NCBI RefSeq assembly: GCF_014651135.1
Contig: NZ_BMWH01000020.1
Span: 1-64,000, forward strand
Source of the DNA: Streptomyces echinoruber
Lineage (GTDB): Bacteria; Actinomycetota; Actinomycetes; Streptomycetales; Streptomycetaceae
Length of the DNA: 64,000 nucleotides
Direction of reading: 5' to 3'
Shown here: one piece after another, positions 49,976 to 58,270 of the stretch
How positions within the stretch are numbered: the first letter of the stretch is position 1
Layout of the letters: every line of letters starts with the position of its first letter
Translations under genes and position numbers: made by a program
The notes under the pieces: generated by a model
Databases searched by the model: none
What the model saw: the letters and a program-made list of their open reading frames with translations, nothing else
Told to the model about the DNA's origin: nothing

Positions 49976-50428
49976 TCACTTGTCGTCGACCGTGATCCGG
50001 AACACCGGGTGGTCGGGGGCGACGGCCATGATCTCCTCGTCGGAGGAGGCGGCCGTGACGCCGTTGAAGAACCGGTCGACCTCCCAGCCCCAGCGCTGCA
50101 GGTAGGTGCGCAGGACGGGGAGCTTCTCGGCGTCGGGGAGCTCCACCGCGGTGAAGGTGCGCACCTTCCGCCCCACGCGCAGCTCGCCGCCGCCGGCCAC
50201 GCGCATGTTGCGCACCCACTGCGAGTGGCCGCGGGCGGAGACCAGGTACTGCGCACCGGCGTACGTGTGCGGGTTGACCGGCAGGCGCTGCATCCGGCCG
50301 CTGGTGCGACCGCGCACGGACAGCTCCGCGGAACCGGCGAGGCTGATCCCGTGCCGGGCCAGCCAGCCGACGAGGCGGTTGAAGCGGGCGGTGAACGAGC
50401 CGGCCTGGGCGTAGTAGGACGACGACAT
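49976..50428 (-). CDS. Deazaflavin (F420)-dependent nitroreductase family protein
   Basis: 150 residues from ATG 50428 (GGAGG upstream). Split-barrel fold as in mycobacterial Ddn: GSAELSVRGRTSGRMQRLPVN (broken: ELSVRGRTSGR), AQYLVSARGHSQWVRNMRVA (RG-x-x-x-W-V-x-N signature), GGGELRVGRKVRTF and the C-terminal HPVFRI. Uses F420H2 to reduce quinones or xenobiotics. Divergent from a TetR gene with two perfect AGAGCAGTGCTCT operators between, so it should be induced by that regulator's ligand. Confidence 0.92.
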   Translation of the reverse strand: MSSSYYAQAGSFTARFNRLVGWLARHGISLAGSAELSVRGRTSGRMQRLPVNPHTYAGAQYLVSARGHSQWVRNMRVAGGGELRVGRKVRTFTAVELPDAEKLPVLRTYLQRWGWEVDRFFNGVTAASSDEEIMAVAPDHPVFRITVDDK

Positions 50429-50483
50429 GGTGACCTCCGGATGAGGGGGAGAGCGCTGCACTCCACGGCTTCGACGTGCTCTT

Positions 50484-50550
50484 CGAGAGCAGTGCTCTCG
50501 CTTGTTGTCAGTCTGAAGGAGGGCGGGAGGGAAATCAAGAGCAGTGCTCT
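50484..50550. promoter_or_regulatory. Twin perfect TetR operators
   Basis: Operator 1: CGAGAGCAGTGCTCTCG, a perfect 17-bp palindrome at 50484-50500. Operator 2: AGAGCAGTGCTCT, perfect over 13 bp at 50538-50550. Centres are 52 bp apart (about five helical turns). The shared core AGAGCA-n-TGCTCT is a common TetR-family half-site pair. They lie between the divergent F420 reductase and TetR genes, 56 and 118 bp from the respective starts. Confidence 0.85.
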
Positions 50551-50667
50551 CGTAAGTGTGCGCCAATCCGTTCTGCGTGCAGTGTGCTTATCCGAGTGCA
50601 CCGATTCGCGACGCGTGCGCCGGTCTCTTCTGTGTGCACCGCTCGCATCCGTGGAACACTGTCACCC

Positions 50668-51357
50668 ATGAGCAGCATCGCGCAGGGCGCCCGCGCCCGG
50701 GCCAGGAACGAGATCACCGCCGCCATCAAGGAGGAGGCGCGCCGGCAGCTCGCGGCACAGGGCGCCGCCCGGCTCTCGCTGCGGGCGGTGGCCCGCGAGC
50801 TGGGCATGGTCTCCTCCGCCCTCTACCGCTACTTCCCCAGCCGCGACGACCTGCTGACCGCGCTGATCGTGGACGCCTACAACTCCCTCGGCGAGGCCGC
50901 GGAGGCCGCCGCCGACGCGTCCGCCGACGCGGAACCGCTGGTCCGCTGGACGGCGGTCTGCGAGGCCGTCCGCCGCTGGGCGCTCGCGCACCCGCACGAG
51001 TACGCGCTCATCTACGGCTCCCCCGTCCCGGGCTACGAGGCCCCCGAGACCACCATCCCGGCCGCCGCCCGCGTCGGCAAGACCCTCATCGGCGTCGTCC
51101 GCGCCGCCCACCGCGGCCCCGGGCTGGCGCTGCTCAACCTGCCCGGCGAACTGCGCCCCGAGGCCGAGCGCATGGCCGCCGACTTCGCCCCCGACCTTCC
51201 GCCCGAGACCGTCGCCGCGCTCGTCGCGGCCTGGGCGCAGCTGTACGGGCTGGTCGGCTTCGAGCTGTTCGGCCAGTTCCACCGCGTGGTGGAGGACCGC
51301 GAGGCGTTCTTCCGGCACGCGGTGACACGGCTCGCGCAGGGAGTTGGCCTGCACTAG
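50668..51357 (+). CDS. TetR family transcriptional regulator (TetR_C_13-like)
   Basis: 229 residues from ATG 50668. HTH in residues 15-62: NEITAAIKEEARRQLAAQGA, LSLRAVARELGMVSSALYRYFPSRDDLL. The C-terminal domain has the WALAHPHEYALIYGSPVPGYEAP segment typical of one large actinobacterial TetR group, then QLYGLVGFELFGQFHRVVED. Ligand unknown. No clear ribosome site precedes the ATG. Probably represses itself and the divergent F420-dependent reductase through the twin palindromes. Confidence 0.93.
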   Translation: MSSIAQGARARARNEITAAIKEEARRQLAAQGAARLSLRAVARELGMVSSALYRYFPSRDDLLTALIVDAYNSLGEAAEAAADASADAEPLVRWTAVCEAVRRWALAHPHEYALIYGSPVPGYEAPETTIPAAARVGKTLIGVVRAAHRGPGLALLNLPGELRPEAERMAADFAPDLPPETVAALVAAWAQLYGLVGFELFGQFHRVVEDREAFFRHAVTRLAQGVGLH

Positions 51358-51505
51358 GCCGCAGGTCGCAGGCCGCACCGGCCGTCGGGACGGACCGCTC
51401 GGCCCGTACCGCACCGGCCGGCGGCGGCGTACTTCCCGGGGAGTACGTGTGATCACCCCGCCCGGTGGACGCCGGGCGGGGCGTCGGCGGTCTAGCGTGG
51501 CGGGC

Positions 51506-52771
51506 ATGGAAGAGGAGCGCGGGCACCGGGACGGGCCGCCGCAGTGGTGGCGGTACGGTCCCCCGTGGCGCTCCGGTCCCTCGTGGAGCTCCGGGCTGCC
51601 CCCGTGGCGGGACCGCGCGCGCGAGCGGCGGTGGCCGTGGCCGTCCACCGCGCTGCTCACGGCGATGGTGCTGGCCGGTTCCCGGTTCGCGGCGCACGCG
51701 CAGCAGGGGGAGCGGGTGCAGCCGGACGCCTTCGCGCGGGTACTGCTGCTGCTCGCCGGGGTGCTGCTGCTGTGGCGGTGGCGGTTCCCGGTGGCGGTGG
51801 TCTTCGGCACGGCGGCCGTCACCGCCGTCTACCTGGGCGCCGGATACCCCTACGGGCCGGTCCTCCTCACCGTCGCCGTCGCCTGCTTCAGCGCCGTCGT
51901 CGCCGGGCACCGCCGGGCCGCCTGGTCGGCCGTGGGGATGCTGTGGGCGGCGCACGTGCTGGTGGCGCACTGGTTGTACCGGTGGCTGCCGCCGCGCGGG
52001 GACGGGCCGGCGCCGTACGCGCAGGAGATCGCCGTCGCCGCCTGGGTGGCGGCGATCGTGGCGGTGTCCGAGCTGGCCCGGGCGCGGAGCGAGCAGTGGG
52101 CCCGGGAGCGGGCCGAGCGCGCCCAGGCGGCCCGGCGGCGCGCCGACGAGGAACGGCTGCGCATCGCCCGCGAGCTGCACGACGTCCTCGCCCACAGCAT
52201 CTCCGTCATCAACGTGCAGGCGGGCATGGGACTCGCCCTCCTCGACACCGACCCCGAACAGGCGCGCACCGCGCTGGCCACCATCAAGGCCAAGAGCAAG
52301 GAGGCGCTCGGCGAGGTGCGCCAGGTGCTCGACACGCTGCGCGCGCCCGGGGACGCGCCGCGTGCGCCGGCCCCTGGACTGGACCGGCTGCCGGAGCTGG
52401 TGGAGCAGGCCGCGGTCGCGGGGCTCACCGTGCACGTCGAGGGCGCGGCGCGCCGGCTCCCGCCCGGCGCGGACCTCGCCGCGTTCCGTATCGTCCAGGA
52501 GGCCCTGACCAACGTCGTACGGCACTCCGGTTCCCGGCAGGCGTGCGTGCACATCGAGGAACGCGACGGCGCGCTGCGGCTGCGCGTCGACGACGACGGG
52601 CCGCCGACCGGCGCGGACGCGGGCGGCAGCGGCAACGGGCTGGCCGGGATGCGGGAGCGGGCCGCCGCGCTCGGGGGCACGATCGAGGCGGGCCCGCGTC
52701 CCGACGGCGGCTTCCGCGTGCTCGCCGTCCTGCCGTTGGAGAACGCCCGGATCAGGGAGGAGGAGTGGTGA
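51506..52771 (+). CDS. Two-component sensor histidine kinase (HisKA_3, NarL/DesK type)
   Basis: 421 residues from ATG 51506; TAGCGT lies 12 bp upstream and would give a leaderless message. A Trp/Pro-rich N-terminus is followed by about five membrane helices (residues 46-195), then the dimerisation/phosphorylation segment RIARELHDVLAHSISVINVQ (His about 229) and the ATPase domain with EALTNVVRHSGSRQ (N box), DDDGP, and GSGNGLAGMRERAAALGG (G box). Signal unknown. It overlaps the response regulator start (GTGA), forming a classic pair. Confidence 0.94.
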   Translation: MEEERGHRDGPPQWWRYGPPWRSGPSWSSGLPPWRDRARERRWPWPSTALLTAMVLAGSRFAAHAQQGERVQPDAFARVLLLLAGVLLLWRWRFPVAVVFGTAAVTAVYLGAGYPYGPVLLTVAVACFSAVVAGHRRAAWSAVGMLWAAHVLVAHWLYRWLPPRGDGPAPYAQEIAVAAWVAAIVAVSELARARSEQWARERAERAQAARRRADEERLRIARELHDVLAHSISVINVQAGMGLALLDTDPEQARTALATIKAKSKEALGEVRQVLDTLRAPGDAPRAPAPGLDRLPELVEQAAVAGLTVHVEGAARRLPPGADLAAFRIVQEALTNVVRHSGSRQACVHIEERDGALRLRVDDDGPPTGADAGGSGNGLAGMRERAAALGGTIEAGPRPDGGFRVLAVLPLENARIREEEW

Positions 52772-53433
52772 TCCGCGTACTGCTCGCCGACGACCAGTCG
52801 CTGGTGCGGGCCGGGTTCCGCGCGCTGCTCGACGCGCAGCCGGACATCGAGGTCGCGGCGGAGGCCGCGGACGGGGAGGAGACCCTGCGCAGGGTCCGCG
52901 AGCTCAGGCCCGATGTCGTCCTCATGGACATCCGCATGCCCGTCCTGGACGGCCTGGCCGCCACCCGCCGCATCACCGGGGACACGGCGCTGGCGGACGT
53001 GAAGGTGGTCATGCTCACCACCTTCGAGCTCGACGAGTACGTCTTCGAGGCGATCCGCTCCGGCGCCTCCGGCTTCCTGGTGAAGGACACCGAGCCGGAC
53101 GAACTCCTGCGCGCCGTACGGGCGGTGGTGCAGGGCGACGCGCTGCTGTCGCCCGGCGTGACCCGCCGTCTGATCGCCGAGTTCGCCGCCCGCTCCAAGC
53201 AGCCCGCGGCGGCCGGCGCGTTGTCCCGGCTCACCGAGCGGGAGCGGGAGGTGATGGCGCTGGTCGGCATCGGGCTGTCCAACGAGGAGATCGCCCGCCG
53301 CCTGGTCGTCAGCCCGCTCACCGCGAAGACCCACGTCAGCCGCACCATGGTGAAGCTCGGCGCGCGGGACCGGGCCCAACTCGTCGTCATGGCCTACGAG
53401 TCGGGGCTCGTACGCCCCGGCTGGCTCGGCTGA
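52768..53433 (+). CDS. NarL/FixJ family response regulator
   Basis: 221 residues from GTG 52768, overlapping the kinase stop by 4 bp. Receiver domain: VLLADDQSLVRAGFR (acidic pair), PDVVLMDIRMPVLDG with phospho-acceptor Asp (about 52), LTTFELDEYV and FLVKDTEP (Lys). LuxR-type HTH at the C-terminus: LTEREREVMALVGIGLSNEE, then IARRLVVSPLTAKTHVSRTM. Targets unknown. Transcription probably stops at the hairpin at 53518-53548. Confidence 0.95.
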   Translation: MIRVLLADDQSLVRAGFRALLDAQPDIEVAAEAADGEETLRRVRELRPDVVLMDIRMPVLDGLAATRRITGDTALADVKVVMLTTFELDEYVFEAIRSGASGFLVKDTEPDELLRAVRAVVQGDALLSPGVTRRLIAEFAARSKQPAAAGALSRLTEREREVMALVGIGLSNEEIARRLVVSPLTAKTHVSRTMVKLGARDRAQLVVMAYESGLVRPGWLG

Positions 53434-53517
53434 TCCGGCCGGGGGCGGGAAGCCTCACCGGGGCGGCCGGCGGGAGTGGCTTCGCCGGGTCGGGGGGTGG
53501 AGGTGGCTTCGCCGGGC

Positions 53518-53548
53518 CGGCCGGCTCGGGACTTCACCGAGCCGGCCG
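53518..53548. terminator. Hairpin terminator after the two-component operon
   Basis: Perfect 12-bp stem CGGCCGGCTCGG (53518-53529) with CCGAGCCGGCCG (53537-53548) around GACTTCA, between convergent genes. Upstream, GTGGCTTCGCCGGG is repeated at about 53476 and 53503. Confidence 0.8.
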
Positions 53549-53571
53549 CTTCGGACGGCCCGCGGGGCCGG

Positions 53572-53844
53572 CTACTCCGGGTGGCTCTCCCGGGCCCCGT
53601 CCCCGTGGTGGAAGCGGAGCAGCACGCTGACGACCCGGGCCAGGAACAGCACCGGTGCCACGACGGTGCCCGCCCCCAGCAGCGCCGACCGCACCGGGCG
53701 CGGCAGGTCGAACAGCAGCACCGGCCCGGCCACGGCCCCGAAGACGACGGCCGCCGCGAACGCGGCGCTGCACAGCGCGTACATGATCTCGACGGTCGCC
53801 GCGTCCTGTTCGGCTTTCGTGCGACGCCCCCGGCCGTTGGTCAT
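53572..53844 (-). CDS. DUF6332-like small membrane protein
   Basis: 90 residues from ATG 53844 (GGGGGG upstream). Charged N-terminus (RGRRTKAEQDAATVEIMYA) and two membrane helices, about 24-45 (LCSAAFAAAVVFGAVAGPVL) and 54-77 (ALLGAGTVVAPVLFLARVVS), then a short His/Arg-rich tail. Matches a small Streptomyces membrane family of unknown role. Monocistronic. Confidence 0.7.
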   Translation of the reverse strand: MTNGRGRRTKAEQDAATVEIMYALCSAAFAAAVVFGAVAGPVLLFDLPRPVRSALLGAGTVVAPVLFLARVVSVLLRFHHGDGARESHPE

Positions 53845-54004
53845 GTGCCCCCCGTGACTGCTCGTGCGGCCTTCCCGACCGGTCGTACGAGCAGTCAAAC
53901 AGCCCTGCGCCCGGCCGGGCAAGCGGCCCGCCGGACGCACCCGCCCGCCCCTCGCGCACCGGCACGGGCGTCGGTGGGAACTCCACCGGGTGACCGTGCG
54001 GCGC

Positions 54005-54901
54005 TCAGCCGGAGGCCGCCCGGCGCGTGGTGAGCGCGACGAGCGCGGCGAGGGCCGCCAGCGCGGCCACGCTGGTGAGCGCGGCGGGCAGGGAGAACCA
54101 GTCCGCCATGAAGCCGATCGCGGGCGGCCCGAGCAGCATGCCGCCGTAGCCGAAGGTGGAGGCGACCGCGACGCCGCCGGGTCCGGCGAGCGCACCGGCC
54201 CGCTCCACCGCGACGGGGAAGCTGTTGGCCAGGCCCAGGCCGGTGACGGCGAAGCCCAGCAGCACGGCCCACGTCGAGGGGGCCAGCGCACCCAGCAGCA
54301 TCCCGGTCGCGGCGGTGGCGCCGCCGGCCGCCAGGGTGCGGGTGCGTCCCAGCCGCTCCAGCAGGGCCGTCCCGGTCAGCCGGCCCGCGGTCATGGCCAG
54401 CGCGAAGCACGAATAGCCGACCGCCGCCACACCCGGCGCGGCGTCCAGGTCCTGCCGCAGGTGCAGCGCGCCCCAGTCGGCCAGGGCGCCCTCGCCGTAG
54501 GAGGTGCACAGGGCGATCAGGCCGAAGGTGACCACCGGGCCGCGGGTGCCGGCGGCCATGCGGCGCACGGGCGGCGCGTCCCGTGGCACGTCTCGCGGGG
54601 TGCCCCGTGGTACGTCCTGCGGCGCGCCTCGCGGCGCGTCCCGTGGGGCGCGCTCCGGCGGGACCGGCGGCGCGTGCCGCAGCAGGGTCCGCCCCGCCGC
54701 GGCGGTGACCAGCAGCCCGATCACGGTGATCCCGAGCAGGTGCCGCACCGGCGACAGCGTGCCGGCGACCAGCGCGCCCAGCCCGGCGCCGGCCATGCCG
54801 CCGAGGCTGAAGGCGGCGTGGAAGCCCGGCATGACCGGGCGCCGCAGGGCGGCCACCAGATCGACGGCGGCGCTGTTAAAAGCGACGTTTATTCCACTCA
54901 A
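54005..54901 (-). pseudogene. MFS transporter cut at its 5' end by the integrated element
   Basis: The remaining 290 or so codons contain about eight to nine membrane helices of a major facilitator: AFNSAAVDLVAALRRPVMPG, FHAAFSLGGMAGAGLGALVA (the H-x-x-F-S-x-G-G motif), GPVVTFGLIALCTSYGEGAL, WGALHLRQDL, and FGYGGMLLGPPAIGFMADWF. Full members have about 400 residues; the first three to four helices are missing. The only start is a TTG at 54901 in foreign-looking AT-rich DNA, with an in-frame stop at 54910-54908. The missing 5' part should lie beyond the right end of the element. Confidence 0.85.
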
Positions 54902-54978
54902 CGTGTGCTAAACACCAATACATGCCTGTGGCCCCGCGCAGGGGCCCCACCACCGCCTGGCCTGTGCTGGAGGCCGCC
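54872..54978. other. Left attachment junction (att) and integrase promoter region
   Basis: GC-rich MFS codons (AACAGCGCCGCC on the minus strand) give way near 54872-54890 to AT-rich DNA: GTTAAAAGCGACGTTTATTC, then GTGTGCTAAACACCAATAC. The crossover must lie in about 54872-54900. A GTTTA/TAAAC inverted pair flanks 54887-54912, as in serine-integrase half-sites. GGCCCC-GCGCA-GGGGCC near 54930-54946 could form a hairpin in the integrase leader. Exact core bases need the right end. Confidence 0.65.
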
Positions 54979-56562
54979 ATGACCTCGCTGATCCCTCAAC
55001 GTCCCGCCCTGTACTGCCGCTTGTCCTACGCGCCCGACGGCTCCCTGGAGAAAGTCGAGCGGCAGGAGGAGGACGGCCGCGCCATGGGCGCGCGCCTGAA
55101 GTGGCCGGACTTCTGCTGCGTCTACGTCGACAACTCGCGCTCCGCCTGGCAGCGCAACCGCAAGCGCCCCGACTGGGACCGCATGCTGATCACCCTGGAC
55201 AGCGACAGCAGCCGGCTCATCCCGTCCGACCCGAAGGCCAACCACCACCACGACGGGATCATGACCTACCACGGCGACCGGCTCATCCGGCAGCCGTACG
55301 ACCTGGAGCTCCTGCTCAACATCGCCGACACCCGGCGCATTCCCCTGGCCTCCGTCTCCGGCGTCCGCGACCTGTCCAACCCCGACGACCGGTTCATCCT
55401 GCGCATCGAGGCCGCCCAGGCGTGCCGCGAGTCCGACAACACCAGCCGCCGGGTGCGCGTCGGCGTCAGGTCCCGGATGACGGGCAAGGGCGGCAAGACC
55501 CTGGCGCGTTCCCGCCCGGGAGGCCGGCGTCCCTTCGGCTGGGGAGTACCCACGGGGAAGATGCGCACCAAGGTGGACCGCCGCACGGGCGAGGAGATCG
55601 AAGTCCCCGTCCTCGACTTCGACAAGACGGTCCCCGAGGAGACCGAGCTGCTGGCGGAAGTGGCGGAGCGCATCCTCGCCGGGCTCAGCAAGAGGGGTGC
55701 GGTTCGGTGGATGAACCAGCGCAGCCGCACCTCGATGGGCAACCTCTGGACTGAGACCACGCTGACCCGCGCGCTGACCGCGTGGCGCATGGCCGGGCTC
55801 GTGGAGTACGAGGGCGTCCTGTACAAGGCGGCATGGGACGAGGTCATCCCCCTGGAGATGCTGGAGGACCTGCGGACCCTGTTCGCCGAGAAGGCCAGCG
55901 CGCACGGCTATCACGGCCGAGCGCGCAAGTATCTGCTGAGCGGGCACGCCATCTGCTCGACGTGCCACGATCCGAAGGCCGGCCCGACGGTGCCCGCCGT
56001 GTGCAGCATCCCGCTGCGGCTGTGCAAGTACCCGCACGTCAGGCTGTCGACCAAGCCGATCGGCAAGTCCCGTCTCTACTACTGCCGTTTGTGCGGCAAG
56101 GGCCGTAACCAGGCCTATCTGGACGCCTACGTGGTAGGCAGGACGCTGCGTCTGCTCGCCGATCCGCGGCTGGTCAGCGAGATGCGCGCGGCCGAGACCG
56201 ACGGGCAGTCCGACGTCCGCCGGAAGATCGCCGCTCTGGAGCAGCGCAAGGCGGCCCTCAAGCAGCAGATCGAGAACGCCGCTGACGATCCGGACATCGA
56301 CCCGATCCTCGCGATGAAGTCGGTGGCCAGCTACGACCGCAAACTCACCGAGTTGCGTGCGCAGTTGTCCGCCAGCAGACGGCACCGGCGCCTGGACCGC
56401 ATGATCGGCATCACGCGTGAGGCATGGGAGGCTGAGCACGTCGACGTCCGTGCGGCCACCATCCAGACGCTGTGGCACGTCGCCATCCTTCCCGCGAAGC
56501 AGGGCCCTGGCTTCGATCCGGCGTCGGTGAAGATGTGGCGGCGGACGCTGGCCTCCGAGTAG
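54979..56562 (+). CDS. Large serine recombinase/integrase
   Basis: 527 residues from ATG 54979 (GGAGG five bases upstream); ATG 54922 in frame is possible. Resolvase domain: PALYCRLSYAPDGSLEKVER with the nucleophile Ser16, and HGDRLIRQPYDLELLLNIAD near 90-110. Recombinase domain about 165-290 (SRPGGRRPFGWGV, RILAGLSKRGAVRWMNQRS). Zinc ribbon CSTC (about 332-335) with CRLC (about 372-375), a coiled coil (RKIAALEQRKAALKQQIENA near 416-435) and a C-terminal tail. It catalyses directional attP x attB recombination. Adjacent to the att junction, as expected. Confidence 0.95.
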   Translation: MTSLIPQRPALYCRLSYAPDGSLEKVERQEEDGRAMGARLKWPDFCCVYVDNSRSAWQRNRKRPDWDRMLITLDSDSSRLIPSDPKANHHHDGIMTYHGDRLIRQPYDLELLLNIADTRRIPLASVSGVRDLSNPDDRFILRIEAAQACRESDNTSRRVRVGVRSRMTGKGGKTLARSRPGGRRPFGWGVPTGKMRTKVDRRTGEEIEVPVLDFDKTVPEETELLAEVAERILAGLSKRGAVRWMNQRSRTSMGNLWTETTLTRALTAWRMAGLVEYEGVLYKAAWDEVIPLEMLEDLRTLFAEKASAHGYHGRARKYLLSGHAICSTCHDPKAGPTVPAVCSIPLRLCKYPHVRLSTKPIGKSRLYYCRLCGKGRNQAYLDAYVVGRTLRLLADPRLVSEMRAAETDGQSDVRRKIAALEQRKAALKQQIENAADDPDIDPILAMKSVASYDRKLTELRAQLSASRRHRRLDRMIGITREAWEAEHVDVRAATIQTLWHVAILPAKQGPGFDPASVKMWRRTLASE

Positions 56563-56630
56563 CAGCGGGCATGGCCCGGGGCTTCCGGCCCGTGTGGTGC
56601 ACCGGAGCCCTGGGCCGTGCTGGAGAGCCC

Positions 56631-57425
56631 TCAGACGGCCAGCCTCAGGCACAGGCGCAGCTCGGCGACCGTGCGCATGTGGAGGCACGGGGGCGCGGGC
56701 GCGGTGGCCGGGGGAGCCGTCGAGGAGGCGGACGCCGACGGCCGGGGTGGCGGCGCCGACGGGACGGGCGTCATCGCTGTGCGGCTGCCGCCCTGGTCCG
56801 GAGGCCGCCTGCCCGGAGGCGTGCTGCCGGACGGCTCCGGGCTTCTGGGAGGCGCCAGCGCTCCCAGGGGCTGCCCTGTATCCGTCACCGTCATGACCTG
56901 CTGGCCGCCGCCGTCCCCGGAGCCGCCGCCGGGCCCGGGAGGCTGGCCTCCCGGCGGACCGGTGGACGACGGCGACGGCCGCGGCGTGGGTCCCGCGGTG
57001 TGTGTCGGGGCGGGCGAGGTATACCGGGGCACAGGGCCTTGCCGCCCCGATGGCGGCGTCAGATCTCCGCTGAGGATCAGCGCCATGCTCACAGCCGCAG
57101 CGGCTGCCGCGGTGACTGCGCCGCCGGCGACGAGCGTTCGGCGATGGCGGCGGGCCAGGTCGCGCAGTCCGAGCAGGGGGGCGGAGAAGCCGCCGAGATA
57201 GAGAGCGAGATGGCGCTTCTTCCGTACGGGTTCGGGCTGGTCTGCTGGATCCGTGATCGGTGCTGGCTCAAGACCTCCTAGTCCGATGTCGCGCAGAATC
57301 CTTTCGCTGTCGCGCTCGACGCGTAGCTGTGTGAGCTGCCAGCTGAGTTCCCTCAGCTGCCGGAAGAGCAGAAACACGACGATGCCGACGACGCCGAGTG
57401 CGCCCGCGAGAATGATGATCGTCAT
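56631..57425 (-). CDS. Membrane protein with Pro/Gly/Ser-rich tail (unknown)
   Basis: 264 residues from ATG 57425. Helix 1 at residues 2-22 (TIIILAGALGVVGIVVFLLF), a charged cytosolic segment about 23-95 with a possible coiled coil (QLRELSWQLTQLRVERDSER), helix 2 at about 100-122 (LVAGGAVTAAAAAAVSMALI), then about 140 residues of Pro, Ser, Gly and Thr likely outside the cell, ending CLHMRTVAELRLCLRLAV with two Cys. No family recognised. Convergent with the integrase and downstream of the HTH gene on the minus strand. Confidence 0.7.
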   Translation of the reverse strand: MTIIILAGALGVVGIVVFLLFRQLRELSWQLTQLRVERDSERILRDIGLGGLEPAPITDPADQPEPVRKKRHLALYLGGFSAPLLGLRDLARRHRRTLVAGGAVTAAAAAAVSMALILSGDLTPPSGRQGPVPRYTSPAPTHTAGPTPRPSPSSTGPPGGQPPGPGGGSGDGGGQQVMTVTDTGQPLGALAPPRSPEPSGSTPPGRRPPDQGGSRTAMTPVPSAPPPRPSASASSTAPPATAPAPPCLHMRTVAELRLCLRLAV

Positions 57426-57558
57426 TCCATCCCCTACGAGCAGCACACGGTTCAACTTTTTGTGCGGTACAGGCGATGAGAATGCGCCAAAGCTGAACGG
57501 TCAACAGTTGCGTATGTGCGGATCGTGACTGACCCGTTACCGAGCCCTGGCCAGGGGT

Positions 57559-58071
57559 TCACGAAGCGCTGCGGGTAGGGGCCTGCGTCGCATTGTCTTC
57601 CGCCCGCTGCTCCTCCCTGGCGGCCTGCGCCTCGATCTTGGCCGCCAGGGTGCGCAGCAGCAGCGCCTTCTCCCGGGCGCTGCGCGGGCGCTCGTCGAGC
57701 GCGTTCAGAATCACCTGCTGCTGCCACTCTTCGAGTTCGGCGAGCGGCCCCTGGCCGGCAGCCTCGGGGGATGCCGGCGCCTTCGAGCGCTCCATCTCGC
57801 GCAGGATCGCCACGGCGTCTTCCCGTCCGGCTTCGGCGAGCCGTTCGGAGGTGATGCCGAGCGTCCAGGCCATGTGGGCGAGGGTGGCCGCGGGAGCGAT
57901 AACCGGCCCGTTCAAGTCCGCGCGCCAGCCGCGCTCGATCTGCCGCCACCGGCTGCCGCTGAACTTGATCTCCATGCGGGCTGCCGCGCTCTCCGGGCTG
58001 AGCCCGGCCGCTTCGCGCGCGAGGCGGATGAGCGTCGCCTCCGGCGGGGGGGATGTCGCCGGTGCTCCCAT
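57559..58071 (-). CDS. Helix-turn-helix DNA-binding protein of the mobile element
   Basis: 170 residues from ATG 58071. The N-terminal part LIRLAREAAGLSPESAAARM, EIKFSGSRWRQIERGWRADL and the following helix (APAATLAHMAWTLGITSERL) form a Cro/C1-type HTH variant I associate with Streptomyces plasmids and phages. The C-terminal half is Glu/Arg-rich helical. A minus-strand promoter-like region lies at 58205-58180 (TTGACT, TATACC), so starts upstream of about 58170 are unlikely; GGGGCAG precedes the chosen ATG weakly. Divergent from the Xre-type gene, like a phage repressor/cro arrangement. Confidence 0.75.
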   Translation of the reverse strand: MGAPATSPPPEATLIRLAREAAGLSPESAAARMEIKFSGSRWRQIERGWRADLNGPVIAPAATLAHMAWTLGITSERLAEAGREDAVAILREMERSKAPASPEAAGQGPLAELEEWQQQVILNALDERPRSAREKALLLRTLAAKIEAQAAREEQRAEDNATQAPTRSAS

Positions 58072-58179
58072 GACCGTCTGCCCCGTCCCTCCTGGTGCTG
58101 GACTTTCTTGGACTGTACCGGACCGGGCAGGCCCCCCGCCTAGGGCTCCCCACACAACCTCCACACTCGGAACCCTCTC

Positions 58180-58263
58180 GGTATAACCACAACGGGCCAA
58201 GTCAAAAAAAGTCACAGCCGCATGTTGTAGAGGCTTGTACTGTTCGATTGAGTCTCATACAGT
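58180..58263. promoter_or_regulatory. Divergent control region of the element
   Basis: Plus strand: TTGTAC (58235-58240), 17-bp spacer, TACAGT (58258-58263); the start point would fall at about 58270, so the Xre-type gene (ATG 58271) is probably leaderless. Minus strand: TTGACT (58205-58200) and TATACC (58185-58180) with a short 14-bp spacer. The region is AT-richer than its surroundings (GTCAAAAAAAGTCAC at 58201). Confidence 0.65.
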
Positions 58264-58270
58264 CTCTGAC

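Noticed and set aside
54872-56562. Integration into a tRNA gene by a tyrosine integrase, as in pSAM2-type elements
   Set aside because: The recombinase is of the large serine type and the flanking host sequence codes for an MFS transporter, not a tRNA.
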